DNA of 64,000 bases from positions 1 through 64,000 of the forward strand of contig NZ_MJAK01000001.1 in the NCBI RefSeq assembly GCF_001742745.1, written 5' to 3'. This stretch comes from Curtobacterium sp. ER1/6 (GTDB lineage Bacteria; Actinomycetota; Actinomycetes; Actinomycetales; Microbacteriaceae). How positions within the stretch are numbered: position 1 is the stretch's first letter; every line of letters starts with the position of its first letter. A program made the position numbers and the translations under genes. Of this stretch, positions 42,336 through 51,420 are shown piece after piece. The notes below the pieces were generated by a model. It was not told where the DNA came from. It searched no databases and worked only from the letters and a program-made list of their open reading frames with translations.

Positions 42336-42830
42336 ATGGCACAGATCGCGGTCGTCCCCGGTTCCTTCGACCCCGTGACCCTCGGGCACCTCGACGTGAT
42401 CGGTCGCGCCGCACGGCTGTTCGACGAGGTGCACGTGCTCGTGGTGCACAACCCGGAGAAGCCGCCGGCGATGTTCGCCGCCGCCGACCGCGTGCGGCTC
42501 ATCGAGCGGTCGCTCGCCGAGGTCGGCGTGCCGGACACCGTGCGCGTCGGGGAGTGGACCTCCGGGCTCCTCGTCGACTACTGCCGACAGGTCGGTGCCG
42601 GCGTGCTCGTGAAGGGCGTGCGGTCCGGCGAGGACGTGGCGTACGAGACGCCGATGGCGATCATGAACCGGCACCTGGCCGACGTCGAGACGGTGTTCCT
42701 CCTCCCGGAGGCCTCGCGGGCGCACGTGTCGAGCTCGCTCATCCGCCAGGTCGCCACGCTCGGGGGCGACGTGACCCCGTACGTGCCCGTCGTCGTCGCG
42801 GACGCGCTCGCGGAGCACCTCGCACGCTGA
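42336..42830 (+). CDS. coaD: Phosphopantetheine adenylyltransferase
   Basis: A 164-aa nucleotidyltransferase that makes dephospho-CoA from 4'-phosphopantetheine and [17 protein letters not shown] holds the TxGH nucleotide motif. [24 protein letters not shown] and [12 protein letters not shown] contain the substrate site and the ISSSxIR-like motif. The protein has the standard length. It probably has its own leaderless promoter 27 bases after recG. Confidence 0.96.
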   Translation: MAQIAVVPGSFDPVTLGHLDVIGRAARLFDEVHVLVVHNPEKPPAMFAAADRVRLIERSLAEVGVPDTVRVGEWTSGLLVDYCRQVGAGVLVKGVRSGEDVAYETPMAIMNRHLADVETVFLLPEASRAHVSSSLIRQVATLGGDVTPYVPVVVADALAEHLAR

Positions 42831-42874
42831 CACGCCGCGACCCGGGCGTCCTCGACGTCCGCCGCAGATCGCGG

Positions 42875-42880
42875 TAGACT
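42875..42880 (+). promoter_or_regulatory. -10 element of the DUF177-rpmF operon
   Basis: TAGACT, 8 bases before GTG 42889. The same hexamer precedes leuC and the DUF2469 gene. Confidence 0.55.
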
Positions 42881-42888
42881 CGTCGATC

Positions 42889-43467
42889 GTGTCTTCCCCC
42901 GTGAACAGCCCCTACGCCCTGCGCGTGCGCGACCTCGCGCACCGTCCGGGCGAGATGCGCGAGCACTCGCTCGACGTCGCGGTGCCGGACGCGATGGGAG
43001 CCGGCCTGATCGCCGTGCGCGAGGGCGCCACGATGCAGCTCGACGTCAAGCTCGAGGGCCTCCACGAGGGCGTCCTGGTGTCCGGTCACGCGTCGGCCGA
43101 GGCGACCGGCGAGTGCTCGCGGTGCCTCATCGACATCAGCGAACCGGTCGAGGTCGATTTCGCCGAGCTCTTCGCGTACGATGTCTCGGAGGATTTCGAC
43201 TTCTTCGTTCGCGATGACCACGTGGACTGCGAACCGGTCGTTCGAGATGCGGTGGTGCTGTCGCTGCCGTTCCAGCCGGTCTGCCGACCGGACTGCCCCG
43301 GCCTCGACCCCGTCACGGGTGAGCGGCTGGCCGACCTCGACGAGCACCCGGTGCACGAGGTCCTGGACCCCCGTTGGGCCGCACTGAGCGGATTCCAGGG
43401 TGCCGGCGACGACACCGACGGCAGCACCCCAACCCAGAGCCCCGAGGGCGACGGCCGCACGGCCTGA
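42889..43467 (+). CDS. DUF177 (YceD) family protein
   Basis: A 192-aa member of the family linked to 23S rRNA accumulation in plants and E. coli (YceD). Two Cys pairs, CSRC around residue 75 and CRPDC around 132, fit a zinc site. The C-terminal 35 residues are acidic and low in complexity. It sits 43 bases upstream of rpmF, the conserved arrangement in bacteria, and supports a role in 50S or rRNA maturation (inference). The GTG start has no Shine-Dalgarno and follows a -10 by 8 bases. Confidence 0.9.
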   Translation: MSSPVNSPYALRVRDLAHRPGEMREHSLDVAVPDAMGAGLIAVREGATMQLDVKLEGLHEGVLVSGHASAEATGECSRCLIDISEPVEVDFAELFAYDVSEDFDFFVRDDHVDCEPVVRDAVVLSLPFQPVCRPDCPGLDPVTGERLADLDEHPVHEVLDPRWAALSGFQGAGDDTDGSTPTQSPEGDGRTA

Positions 43468-43510
43468 CGCTCCTCGCCCCTGACCACCGACCAACCGAAA
43501 GAGAACCACC

Positions 43511-43714
43511 ATGGCCGTTCCCAAGCGCAAGCAGTCCCGTGCCAACACGCACGCCCGTCGTTCGCAGTGGAAGGCCGCGCCGGTCCAGCTCGTGAAGACG
43601 ATCGAGAACGGCAAGGTCACCTACAGCCTCCCGCACCGCGCGAAGGTCGTCGAGGACTCGGCCGGCACCGCCCTGTACATGGAGTACAAGGGCCGCAAGG
43701 TCGCCGACGTCTGA
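43511..43714 (+). CDS. rpmF: 50S ribosomal protein L32
   Basis: A 67-aa bL32. [20 protein letters not shown] is the conserved N-terminus. The zinc-binding Cys pairs found in some bL32 forms are absent, so this is the zinc-independent (C-minus) type. ATG 43511 has AAAGAGAA upstream. Confidence 0.97.
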   Translation: MAVPKRKQSRANTHARRSQWKAAPVQLVKTIENGKVTYSLPHRAKVVEDSAGTALYMEYKGRKVADV

Positions 43715-43727
43715 TCGGACACCGCAC

Positions 43728-44453
43728 ATGACAGCGACGTCCGGCGCCGCGGGGTCCCGCCCCGTGGGGTCGGACGTCGTTCGTCTGCAGGGCATCCTGG
43801 GGGTCGACCTCGACCTCCAGCTGCTCCAGCTCGCCCTGACCCACCGCTCGTACGCTTACGAGCACGGTGGCATCGGGCACAACGAACGCCTCGAGTTCCT
43901 CGGGGACTCCATCCTCGGCCAGGCCGTGACCGTGAAGCTCTTCCGGTCCTTCCCCGACCTCGACGAGGGCGAGCTCGCCAAGCGGCGCGCGAGCCTCGTC
44001 TCGACGGTCGCCCTCGCCGAGATCGCCCGCATGATCGGGCTCGGCGCCTACCTGCGCCTCGGCAAGGGCGAGGAGCAGACGGGCGGCCGTGACAAGGCGT
44101 CCATCCTCGCCGACACGGTCGAGGCCGTCATCGGCGCGACGTTCCTGTCCGCCGGCCCCGACGACGCCACCGCGCTCGTGCTGCGCCTGGTCGAGCCGCT
44201 CCTGGTCGACCCCGCCCGCTTCGGTGCGGCGATGGACCCGAAGACGAGCCTGCAGGAGCTCGCCGCGAGCCTGACCCTCGGCAACCCCGCCTACCGCGTG
44301 ACGGAGGAGGGCCCGGACCACGACAAGACGTTCCACGCCACCGTCGTGCTGCAGGGCGAGGACGTCGCGACCGGCTCCGGCTCGAGCAAGAAGACCGCCG
44401 AGATGGCCGCCGCGCTCGAGGCGTGGACGCGCCTGTCCGGCCGGGCGGCCTGA
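43728..44453 (+). CDS. rnc: Ribonuclease III
   Basis: A 241-aa double-strand-specific endonuclease for rRNA and mRNA processing. The catalytic signature NERLEFLGDSILG is near residue 55, and DTVEAVIGATFL holds the second metal Glu. The double-stranded RNA-binding domain occupies about 165-237 (KTSLQELAASL to SSKKTAEMAAALEA). ATG 43728 is 13 bases after rpmF; mutM begins 4 bases after the stop. Confidence 0.97.
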   Translation: MTATSGAAGSRPVGSDVVRLQGILGVDLDLQLLQLALTHRSYAYEHGGIGHNERLEFLGDSILGQAVTVKLFRSFPDLDEGELAKRRASLVSTVALAEIARMIGLGAYLRLGKGEEQTGGRDKASILADTVEAVIGATFLSAGPDDATALVLRLVEPLLVDPARFGAAMDPKTSLQELAASLTLGNPAYRVTEEGPDHDKTFHATVVLQGEDVATGSGSSKKTAEMAAALEAWTRLSGRAA

Positions 44454-44457
44454 CCGC

Positions 44458-45429
44458 GTGCCCGAACTCCCCGAGGTCGAGGTGGTCCGCGCCGGCCTCG
44501 AACCCGCCGTCAGCGGTGCGCGCGTGCTGCACGTGGACGTCGTCGACGACCGTGCGCTCACCCGGCACGACGGCCCCGCAGAGGACTTCGCCGAGCGGCT
44601 GACCGGCCGGACCGTCGCCGCGGCCGTGCGCCGCGGCAAGTTCATGTGGTTCCCGCTGGTGCCCGAACACGACGGCGACCGTCCCGAGGCGCTCGTCACG
44701 CACCTGGGGATGTCCGGCCAGGTCCTGCTCGGACGCGGTCGCCCGGCTGCGAAGCACCGCCGCATCCTGATCGACGTGCAGCCGACCGGTACCGACCGCG
44801 ACGGTCGTCCGGAGGAACCGGTCGAACTCGAGTTCGTCGACCAGCGCACCTTCGGGTCGATGGCGATCGACGCGATGGTCCCGACGATCGACGGTGCCCC
44901 GGCCGGTACGGCCGGTGCGGTCGACGAACGGGAGCCGGACGCGGTGTGGCGGCGGCGCATCCCGACGCAGGTCTCGCACATCGCCCGCGATCCGCTCGAC
45001 CCCGCGTTCGACGACGACCGGTTCGTCGCGACGGCACGGAAGCGGTCGAGCGGCATCAAGCGCGTCCTGCTCGACCAGGGCGTCGTGAGCGGCATCGGCA
45101 ACATCTACGCCGACGAGTCGCTGTGGGCGGCGCGACTGCACTTCGACCGGCCCGCGGAGCGCCTGCCCCGCGCCGACCTGCACCGGCTGCTCGCCGAGGT
45201 CCGCAGCGTCCTCGGCCGGGCGCTCGAGGACGGCGGCACGAGCTTCGACGCGCAGTACGTCAACGTCAACGGGCAGTCCGGGTACTTCTCGCAGCGCCTG
45301 GCGGTGTACGGGCAGCAGGGGAAGCCGTGCCCGCGGTGCGGCACGACCATCGTCCGCGAGGCCTTCATGAACCGGTCGAGCCACCGCTGCCCCGTGTGCC
45401 AGCCCGCTCCGCGCCTGCGCAGGCGTTAG
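44458..45429 (+). CDS. mutM: Formamidopyrimidine-DNA glycosylase
   Basis: A 323-aa base-excision repair enzyme removing 8-oxoguanine. After Met removal the catalytic Pro and Glu are in the start MPELPEVEVVRAGLEP. The conserved Lys is in RRGKFMW. The H2TH region includes IKRVLLDQGVVSGIGNIYADE, and the C-terminal zinc finger is CPRCGTTIVREAF followed by CPVC. The start is GTG 44458. The protein is about 40 residues longer than average owing to a loop near 120-155. Confidence 0.96.
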   Translation: MPELPEVEVVRAGLEPAVSGARVLHVDVVDDRALTRHDGPAEDFAERLTGRTVAAAVRRGKFMWFPLVPEHDGDRPEALVTHLGMSGQVLLGRGRPAAKHRRILIDVQPTGTDRDGRPEEPVELEFVDQRTFGSMAIDAMVPTIDGAPAGTAGAVDEREPDAVWRRRIPTQVSHIARDPLDPAFDDDRFVATARKRSSGIKRVLLDQGVVSGIGNIYADESLWAARLHFDRPAERLPRADLHRLLAEVRSVLGRALEDGGTSFDAQYVNVNGQSGYFSQRLAVYGQQGKPCPRCGTTIVREAFMNRSSHRCPVCQPAPRLRRR

Positions 45430-45462
45430 CCTGCCCGGAAGCGAGAGACTCCGGAGACCCGC

Positions 45463-48400
45463 ATGCACTTGAAGAGCCTGACCATCAAGGGGTTCAAGTC
45501 CTTCGCGCAGCCGACGACGTTCGCGTTCGAGCCGGGTGTCACCTGCATCGTCGGGCCGAACGGGTCGGGCAAGTCCAACGTCGTGGACGCCCTCGCCTGG
45601 GTGATGGGGGAGCAGGGCGCCAAGACCCTCCGTGGCGGCAAGATGGAGGACGTCATCTTCGCCGGGACCTCGACGCGCGGCCCGCTCGGCCGCGCGCAGG
45701 TGCTCCTGACGATCGACAACAGTGACGGGCTCCTGCCGATCGAGTACGCCGAGGTGACGATCTCCCGCACGCTGTTCCGGAACGGCGGGAGCGAGTACGC
45801 CATCAACGGCGAGAACTGCCGTCTGCTCGACGTGCAGGAGCTCCTGAGCGACACCGGGCTCGGGCGCGAGATGCACGTCATCGTCGGGCAGGGTCAGCTC
45901 GACAAGGTGCTGCACGCCACCCCGGAGGACCGCCGCGGCTTCATCGAGGAGGCCGCCGGGATCCTCAAGCACCGCCGGCGCAAGGAGAAGACGCTCCGCA
46001 AGCTCGACGCGATGCAGACGAACCTGACCCGGTTGTCCGACCTCGCGGGCGAGATCCGGCGCCAGCTGAAGCCGCTCGGCCGACAGGCCGAGGTCGCGCG
46101 CAAGGCGCAGTCCGTCGCCGCGGTCGCGCGTGACGCGAAGGCGCGCATCCTCGCCGACGACGTGGTCCGGCTGCGCCGCGAGCTGCACGAACACCAGGCG
46201 GTCGAGACGGGTCGGAAGTCCGAGCGGGTCGTCCTGCAGGAACGCCTCGACCAGACGCGCGCCCGACAGCAGCAGGTCGAGCAGAGCATGGTCGGGGACG
46301 ACGTCGATCGGGCCCGCACCGTGGTGCACCGCCTGGAGAGCGTGCAGGAGCGCCTCCGCGGCCTGTCGAGCCTGGCCAACCAGCGGCTCGTGTTCCTCGC
46401 GCAGCAGGCCGACGCCCCGCAGCAGGGACCGACGATCACGCCGGAGCGGGTGGAGGGTGTCCGCGCCGAGGCGCAGCGGCTCGAGGCGCGCGCCGCCGAG
46501 ATGACCGCCGGCTCCGGTGCCGCCGCCGCGGCCGTGCAGGACGCCCGTGCCCGACTCGACGCACTCGACGAGGAGATCGCCGCGCAGGCCGCGCGGGTGT
46601 CCCGGCACGACCTCGAGGCCCAGCGGCTCGGTGCCGCCGTAGACGTCGCCCGCTCGCGTCGCACGTCCGTCGTCGCCGACCGCGACCGTCGGGCCCGTGC
46701 GCTCGCGGAGGCCGAGGAGCGCGCTGCCCGTGCCACGGCGGCGCTCGAGGAGATCGGCCTCGATCCCGCGGAGGGCGTCGACGTCGACGCCCTCGCCGCG
46801 GCGCACGACGAGGCCCGACAGGAGCTCGAGCGCACGCAGACCGCACGCGACGCCCTCCGCGACCGGCTGCACGCCCTCGAGCGCGAGCGGGACGCCCTGG
46901 ACGCCCGCGTCGCCGCGCTCGGCATGTCGATCGACGTCCGTGACGGCTCGCAGGCCGTGGTCGACGCCCGGCGCGACGGCGTGCTCGGTCGCCTCGCCGA
47001 CGCGCTGACCGTCGAGCCCGGCTTCGAGGCGCCGGTCGCGACGGCGCTCGACGGCCTGGCCGACGCCGTGCTCGCCGCCGACCGGGGCACCGCCCTCGCC
47101 ACGGTCGCGCACGCCCGCGAGGCCGACCTCGGCCGCGTGGACGTCGTCGTCGCCGACGCCGTCGTCGACGGTCCGGGGCTGCCGAGCACGCTGCCGGCCG
47201 GTGTCCGGCCGGCGCTCGACGTGGTGCAGGGTCCGCCCGCGCTGACCGCGGTGCTCCGGACGACGCTGGTCGCGGTGGACGAGGACGTCGACCTGGAGGC
47301 CGTGCTCGCCGCCGCCCCGCACGCGACGGTCGTGACGCGCTCCGGTGACCTCGTGCGCACCGTCCGCGTGACCGGTGGCGGTGCCCGCACCGTGTCCCGC
47401 ATCGAGCTCGTGGCCGAGCGGGACGACGCGCAGGGCCGTCGTGACGCGGTGGCGGCGGACGCGGCGGACGCGGCCACGGGCCTCCAGGCCGCGCGCACCG
47501 CCGTCGACGAGGCCCGCCGCCGTGCCGAGGAGACCGACCGCGCGCTCCGCGCGCACACCGCGGCGAAGGCCGAGTACGACCGGTCGAGCGCGTCCACGCG
47601 GGCGAGGGCCGAGAACGCCGTCGCCGAGGTGGACCGGCTGCGCGCCTCCTTCGCCGAGACGGACGGGGCGGTCGAGACCGTCGACCGCGCCGTGCGCGAG
47701 GCCGAGGAGGCCCGGCGGGTCTTCGACGAGGGGCCACGTCCGGTCGTCGACGCCTCCGGGCGGCCCGCGCTGCAGGAGGCGCTGGAGGGCGCGCGTGCGG
47801 CGCAGATCGAGCAGCGGATCCAGGTCGAGACCGTACGCGAGCGAGCGCGGTCGGAGCGGAACCGGGCGGCGGGGCTGCAGCGGCAGCTCGAGGCCGAGCG
47901 CGCTGCGGCCGAGGAGGCAGCGCGCCGGGCGGTCGTCCGGCGCGCCCAGATCGCGGTGGCCGAGGACGTGCTCGCGGACCTGCCCGGTGTGCTCGCCGCG
48001 GTCGACCGCTCGCTCGCGGAGGCCCGGGTCCGGCTCGCGTCCGAGGAGTCGGAGCGCACGAAGCGCAACACCGAGCTGCAGGTGATCCGGAACGAGGAGC
48101 GTGCGCTCCGCGACCGGCTGCAGACGATCACCGACGGCGTGCACTCGCTCGAGATGGAGATCTACGAGAAGAAGCTGCACGTGTCCGGCGTGCTCGACCG
48201 CGCGCAGAGCGAGCTCGGGCTGGGGGAGGCCGTGCTCGTCGCGGAGTATGGTCCCGACGTCCCGGTACCGGTCGACGTGCTGGTCGACCCGCGGGTGCTC
48301 GCCCGCCGGCACCGTGAGGCCGAGCGTGCCCGGGCGGCCGACGCCGTGGCCCGTGGCGACGGGGACCCCGCGGAGGACGTCGACGACGCGGACCTCGTGC

Positions 48401-49161
48401 CGGCCGAGTCGACCCTGCCCGGCGGACCCGCGCTGCCCGAGTTCGACGCCACCGACGGGGTCGACCCCGCCGACGTCGAGACCGTGCCGTACGTCCGCGC
48501 CGAGCAGGAGCAGCGGCTCGCGGCGGCCGAGCGGGACCTCGGCCGGCTCGGCAAGGTGAACCCGCTCGCACTCGAGGAGTTCCAGGCGCTCGAGCAGCGG
48601 CACGCGTTCCTCGCCGAGCAGCTCGACGACCTGCAGAAGACGCGCACGGACCTCCTCACCATCATCGAGGAGCTCGACACGAAGATGCAGACGATCTTCG
48701 AGTCGGCGTACAACGACACCAAGGCCGCGTTCGACGTGGTGTTCCCGATCCTCTTCCCGGGCGGGACGGGGTCCATCACGCTGACGAACCCGGACGACAT
48801 GCTCGCGACGGGGCTCGACGTGCAGGTGAAGCCCGCCGGCAAGAAGATCGACCGCCTCACCCTGCTGTCCGGCGGGGAGCGGTCGCTCGCGGCGGTGGCG
48901 CTCCTGGTGGCGATCTTCACCGCGCGCCCGTCGCCGTTCTACATCATGGACGAGGTCGAGGCGGCGCTCGACGACGCGAACCTCGGACGACTGCTCACGG
49001 TGTTCGAGCGGCTCCGCGAGTCCTCGCAGCTCATCGTCATCACGCACCAGAAGCGCACGATGGAGATCGCCGACGCGCTGTACGGCGTCTCGATGCGGCA
49101 GGACGGCGTGTCCGCTGTCGTCGGTCAGCGGGTGCAGCGGCGCGAGCCCGCGGTCGCCTAG
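45463..49161 (+). CDS. smc: Chromosome segregation ATPase SMC
   Basis: A 1232-aa SMC that, with ScpA/ScpB, compacts and segregates the chromosome. Walker A is GPNGSGKSN (31-39), the signature is LSGGERSLAAVALLVA, and Walker B ends YIMDEVEAALDD. The hinge lies about 490-650, with coiled coils on both sides rich in Arg, Ala and Glu. A roughly 80-residue acidic low-complexity insert (about 931-1012) interrupts the second coil just before GKVNPLALEEFQ, making it longer than the typical 1170-1190. ATG 45463 follows mutM by 33 bases. Confidence 0.97.
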   Translation: MHLKSLTIKGFKSFAQPTTFAFEPGVTCIVGPNGSGKSNVVDALAWVMGEQGAKTLRGGKMEDVIFAGTSTRGPLGRAQVLLTIDNSDGLLPIEYAEVTISRTLFRNGGSEYAINGENCRLLDVQELLSDTGLGREMHVIVGQGQLDKVLHATPEDRRGFIEEAAGILKHRRRKEKTLRKLDAMQTNLTRLSDLAGEIRRQLKPLGRQAEVARKAQSVAAVARDAKARILADDVVRLRRELHEHQAVETGRKSERVVLQERLDQTRARQQQVEQSMVGDDVDRARTVVHRLESVQERLRGLSSLANQRLVFLAQQADAPQQGPTITPERVEGVRAEAQRLEARAAEMTAGSGAAAAAVQDARARLDALDEEIAAQAARVSRHDLEAQRLGAAVDVARSRRTSVVADRDRRARALAEAEERAARATAALEEIGLDPAEGVDVDALAAAHDEARQELERTQTARDALRDRLHALERERDALDARVAALGMSIDVRDGSQAVVDARRDGVLGRLADALTVEPGFEAPVATALDGLADAVLAADRGTALATVAHAREADLGRVDVVVADAVVDGPGLPSTLPAGVRPALDVVQGPPALTAVLRTTLVAVDEDVDLEAVLAAAPHATVVTRSGDLVRTVRVTGGGARTVSRIELVAERDDAQGRRDAVAADAADAATGLQAARTAVDEARRRAEETDRALRAHTAAKAEYDRSSASTRARAENAVAEVDRLRASFAETDGAVETVDRAVREAEEARRVFDEGPRPVVDASGRPALQEALEGARAAQIEQRIQVETVRERARSERNRAAGLQRQLEAERAAAEEAARRAVVRRAQIAVAEDVLADLPGVLAAVDRSLAEARVRLASEESERTKRNTELQVIRNEERALRDRLQTITDGVHSLEMEIYEKKLHVSGVLDRAQSELGLGEAVLVAEYGPDVPVPVDVLVDPRVLARRHREAERARAADAVARGDGDPAEDVDDADLVPAESTLPGGPALPEFDATDGVDPADVETVPYVRAEQEQRLAAAERDLGRLGKVNPLALEEFQALEQRHAFLAEQLDDLQKTRTDLLTIIEELDTKMQTIFESAYNDTKAAFDVVFPILFPGGTGSITLTNPDDMLATGLDVQVKPAGKKIDRLTLLSGGERSLAAVALLVAIFTARPSPFYIMDEVEAALDDANLGRLLTVFERLRESSQLIVITHQKRTMEIADALYGVSMRQDGVSAVVGQRVQRREPAVA

Positions 49162-49178
49162 CGGACGCGAGAGCGGAC

Positions 49179-49220
49179 GGACGGGAGGCGCGGTGCCGGC
49201 CGGCACCGCGCCTCCCGTCC
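49179..49220. repeat. GACGGGAGG palindrome, copy 5
   Basis: A 42-bp perfect palindrome without a loop: GGACGGGAGGCGCGGTGCC plus GG (49179-49199) complementary to 49200-49220. It sits between convergent smc and the terC-family gene. A bidirectional terminator is likely. Confidence 0.9.
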
Positions 49221-49234
49221 GCAGACCGTCGCGA

Positions 49235-50263
49235 CTACTCCGCGTCGGCCGTCACCGGCTCCTTCGGCTCGCCCGTCGGGGTGAGACCGCGCTCCTGGCG
49301 CTTCTTCGAGACCACCAGCGACGCGACCGTCGCGACGGCGATCGTCAGCGCGATGAAGCTCAGCGAGAACCAGATCGGGATCTCCGGCGCCCACTCGATG
49401 TGCTCGCCGCCGTTGATGAACGGCAGCTCGTTGACGTGCATGGCGTGGAACACGAGCTTCACACCGATGAAGGCGAGGATGACCGCCAGGCCCTGCCCGA
49501 GGTAGATGAGGCGTTCGAGCAGCCCCGCGATGAGGAAGTACAGCTGGCGCAGGCCCAGGAGCGAGAACGCGTTCGCGGTGAACACGATGAAGGCGTCCTG
49601 CGTCAGACCGAAGATCGCCGGGATCGAGTCGAGCGCGAAGAGCACGTCGGTGAGGCCGATCGCGACCATGACGAGCAGCATCGGGGTGAAGAGGCGCTTG
49701 CCGTCGACCTTCGCGGTCAGCTTGTCACCGTGGTAGTCGTCCGTGGTCGGGATGACGCGGCGCAGGATGCGGATGAGCCGGGAGTCGCCCTCCTCGGCAC
49801 CGTGGTCGTTCCCGCTGCGGGCCTGCGACCACGCGAGCCAGAACAGCAGCGCACCGAACAGGTAGAAGACCCACGAGAAGTTCTCGATGATCGTGACGCC
49901 GAGGGCGATGAAGACACCGCGGGCGACGAGGGCGATCGCGACGCCGACCAGCAGCACCTTCTGCTGGAACTCCTTCGGCACCGCGAAGCTCGACATGATG
50001 ATGAGGAAGACGAACAGGTTGTCGACCGACAGGGCCTTCTCGGTCAACCACCCGGCGAAGTACTCACCGCCGGCCTGGCCGCCGCCGAACACGAGGATGC
50101 CGACACCGAACAGGATCGCGAGGCCGACGTAGAACGCCGACCAGAACGCGGACTCCTTGATGTGCGGCACGTGCGGCGTCCGCACGTGGGAGTAGAAGTC
50201 GAACACCAGCAGCGCGAGGATGCCCGCGATGGTGAGGAGCCAGACGTAGAGGGGAACGTCCAT
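49235..50263 (-). CDS. TerC family membrane protein, probable manganese exporter
   Basis: A 342-aa polytopic membrane protein of the TerC/Alx family. EKALSVDNLFVFLIIMSSF and VMVAIGLTDVLFALDSIPAIFGLTQDAFIVFTANAFSLLGLRQLYF carry the conserved Asp/Asn of the ion path. Members related to Alx and MeeF/MeeY lower intracellular manganese. That role is supported here by the yybP-ykoY manganese riboswitch in its leader. ATG 50263 has CTGAAGGAC upstream, which is also part of the switch. The tail is short and Pro/Glu-rich. Confidence 0.9.
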   Translation of the reverse strand: MDVPLYVWLLTIAGILALLVFDFYSHVRTPHVPHIKESAFWSAFYVGLAILFGVGILVFGGGQAGGEYFAGWLTEKALSVDNLFVFLIIMSSFAVPKEFQQKVLLVGVAIALVARGVFIALGVTIIENFSWVFYLFGALLFWLAWSQARSGNDHGAEEGDSRLIRILRRVIPTTDDYHGDKLTAKVDGKRLFTPMLLVMVAIGLTDVLFALDSIPAIFGLTQDAFIVFTANAFSLLGLRQLYFLIAGLLERLIYLGQGLAVILAFIGVKLVFHAMHVNELPFINGGEHIEWAPEIPIWFSLSFIALTIAVATVASLVVSKKRQERGLTPTGEPKEPVTADAE

Positions 50264-50304
50264 CGGATGTCCTTCAGGTAAGGGCGTACGTGGGTACGCC
50301 GAGG

Positions 50305-50419
50305 CCTGAAGGTCTCCTCCGCCGCGTCGACCAGATGGTCCGACACGACCGGCGTCCCGGGTCTGGATCGTCCCAGACCGTACTGACGGGTGCGCCGAAG
50401 TGGAGTACTCCCCTTCAGG
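50305..50419 (-). promoter_or_regulatory. yybP-ykoY manganese riboswitch
   Basis: The leader of the TerC gene, read on the minus strand. The closing helix is CCTGAAGG (50419-50412) with CCTTCAGG (50312-50305). The conserved loop sequences GGGGAGTA (50413-50406) and GAGACC (50316-50311), which form the metal site in this class, are both present at the base of the three-way structure. An identical CCTGAAGG at 50278-50271 contains the ribosome-binding site and can compete for the 3' closing strand. Manganese binding should therefore release the site and switch translation on. A small hairpin GGCGTAC/GTACGCC lies between. Confidence 0.88.
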
Positions 50420-50458
50420 ACCCAAGGGTACCGGGCGCTGCCCACCCGTGGCGCGCTC

Positions 50459-50464
50459 TAAGCT
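50459..50464 (+). promoter_or_regulatory. -10 element of ftsY
   Basis: TAAGCT, 6 bases before ATG 50471. Confidence 0.5.
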
Positions 50465-50470
50465 GGGAGC

Positions 50471-51340
50471 ATGGCGAGTTCCTGGTCACTGTCCACCCGT
50501 CTCCGCGGCCTGTTCCAGCGGAAGACCATCGACGAGACCACGTGGGACGACCTCGAGACCGCGTTGATCGGTGCGGATTTCGGCCCCGACATCGCGGACG
50601 AGGTCATCGAGGACCTCCACGCGCGCGTCGACCGCTACGGCACGACCGACCCCGCGGACCTGCAGCGCATGCTCCGCGAGGTCCTCGAGGAACGACTGTC
50701 GAAGCTCGACACCACGCTCAAGCTCAGCGCCCGGCCCGCCGTCGTGCTCGTCGTCGGCGTCAACGGCGTGGGCAAGACGACCACGATCGGCAAGTTCGCG
50801 AAGTTCCTCCGCACGTACGACCGCACCGTCGTCGTCGGCGCGGCGGACACCTTCCGCGCGGCGGCGGTCGAACAGGTGGCCACGTGGGCGCAGCGCGCCG
50901 GCGTCGAGGTCGTCCGGCCGGCGCAGCCCGGACAGGACCCCGCGTCGGTCGCCTACCAGACCGTCGAGAAGGCGATCCACGACGGTACCGAGATCGTCGT
51001 CATCGACACCGCCGGTCGACTCCACACCAAGGCCGGCCTGATGGACGAGCTGACGAAGATCAAGCGCGTGGTCGAGAAGCAGACCGAGATCGCCGAGGTG
51101 CTCCTCGTGCTCGACGCCACCACCGGGCAGAACGGCCTCGCGCAGGCGCAGGCGTTCATCGAGGGCGCCGGCGTGACCGGACTCGTCATCACGAAGCTCG
51201 ACGGCTCCGCCAAGGCCGGGTTCGTGCTCAGCGTGCAGGAGAAGACCGGCATCCCGATCAAGCTCATCGGGCAGGGCGAGGGCATCAACGACCTGACGGG
51301 CTTCACGCCGCACGTCTTCGTGCAGAACCTCGTGGGCTGA
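50471..51340 (+). CDS. ftsY: Signal recognition particle receptor FtsY
   Basis: A 289-aa SRP-family GTPase that docks ribosome-SRP complexes at the membrane. The N domain spans about 1-80 and the G domain follows: GVNGVGKTTTIGKFA (G1), DTFRAAAVEQ, DTAGRLHTK (G3), TKLDGSAKAG (G4) and GQGEGINDLTGF. The acidic A domain of E. coli FtsY is missing, as usual in actinobacteria, so membrane contact relies on the N-terminal amphipathic helix. It has a probable leaderless start. Confidence 0.97.
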   Translation: MASSWSLSTRLRGLFQRKTIDETTWDDLETALIGADFGPDIADEVIEDLHARVDRYGTTDPADLQRMLREVLEERLSKLDTTLKLSARPAVVLVVGVNGVGKTTTIGKFAKFLRTYDRTVVVGAADTFRAAAVEQVATWAQRAGVEVVRPAQPGQDPASVAYQTVEKAIHDGTEIVVIDTAGRLHTKAGLMDELTKIKRVVEKQTEIAEVLLVLDATTGQNGLAQAQAFIEGAGVTGLVITKLDGSAKAGFVLSVQEKTGIPIKLIGQGEGINDLTGFTPHVFVQNLVG

Positions 51341-51347
51341 CCCGGCA

Positions 51348-51395
51348 GACGGACGGGAGGCCCGGTACCAGCTGGTACCGGGCCTCCCGTCCGTC
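51348..51395. repeat. GACGGGAGG palindrome, copy 6
   Basis: A 48-bp perfect palindrome with no loop (51348-51371 with 51372-51395). It lies between convergent ftsY and lipA, 7 bases after the ftsY stop. It is the longest perfect member of the family here. Confidence 0.92.
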
Positions 51396-51420
51396 AGCAC
51401 GTCCCCGCGCCGCACGCGCC

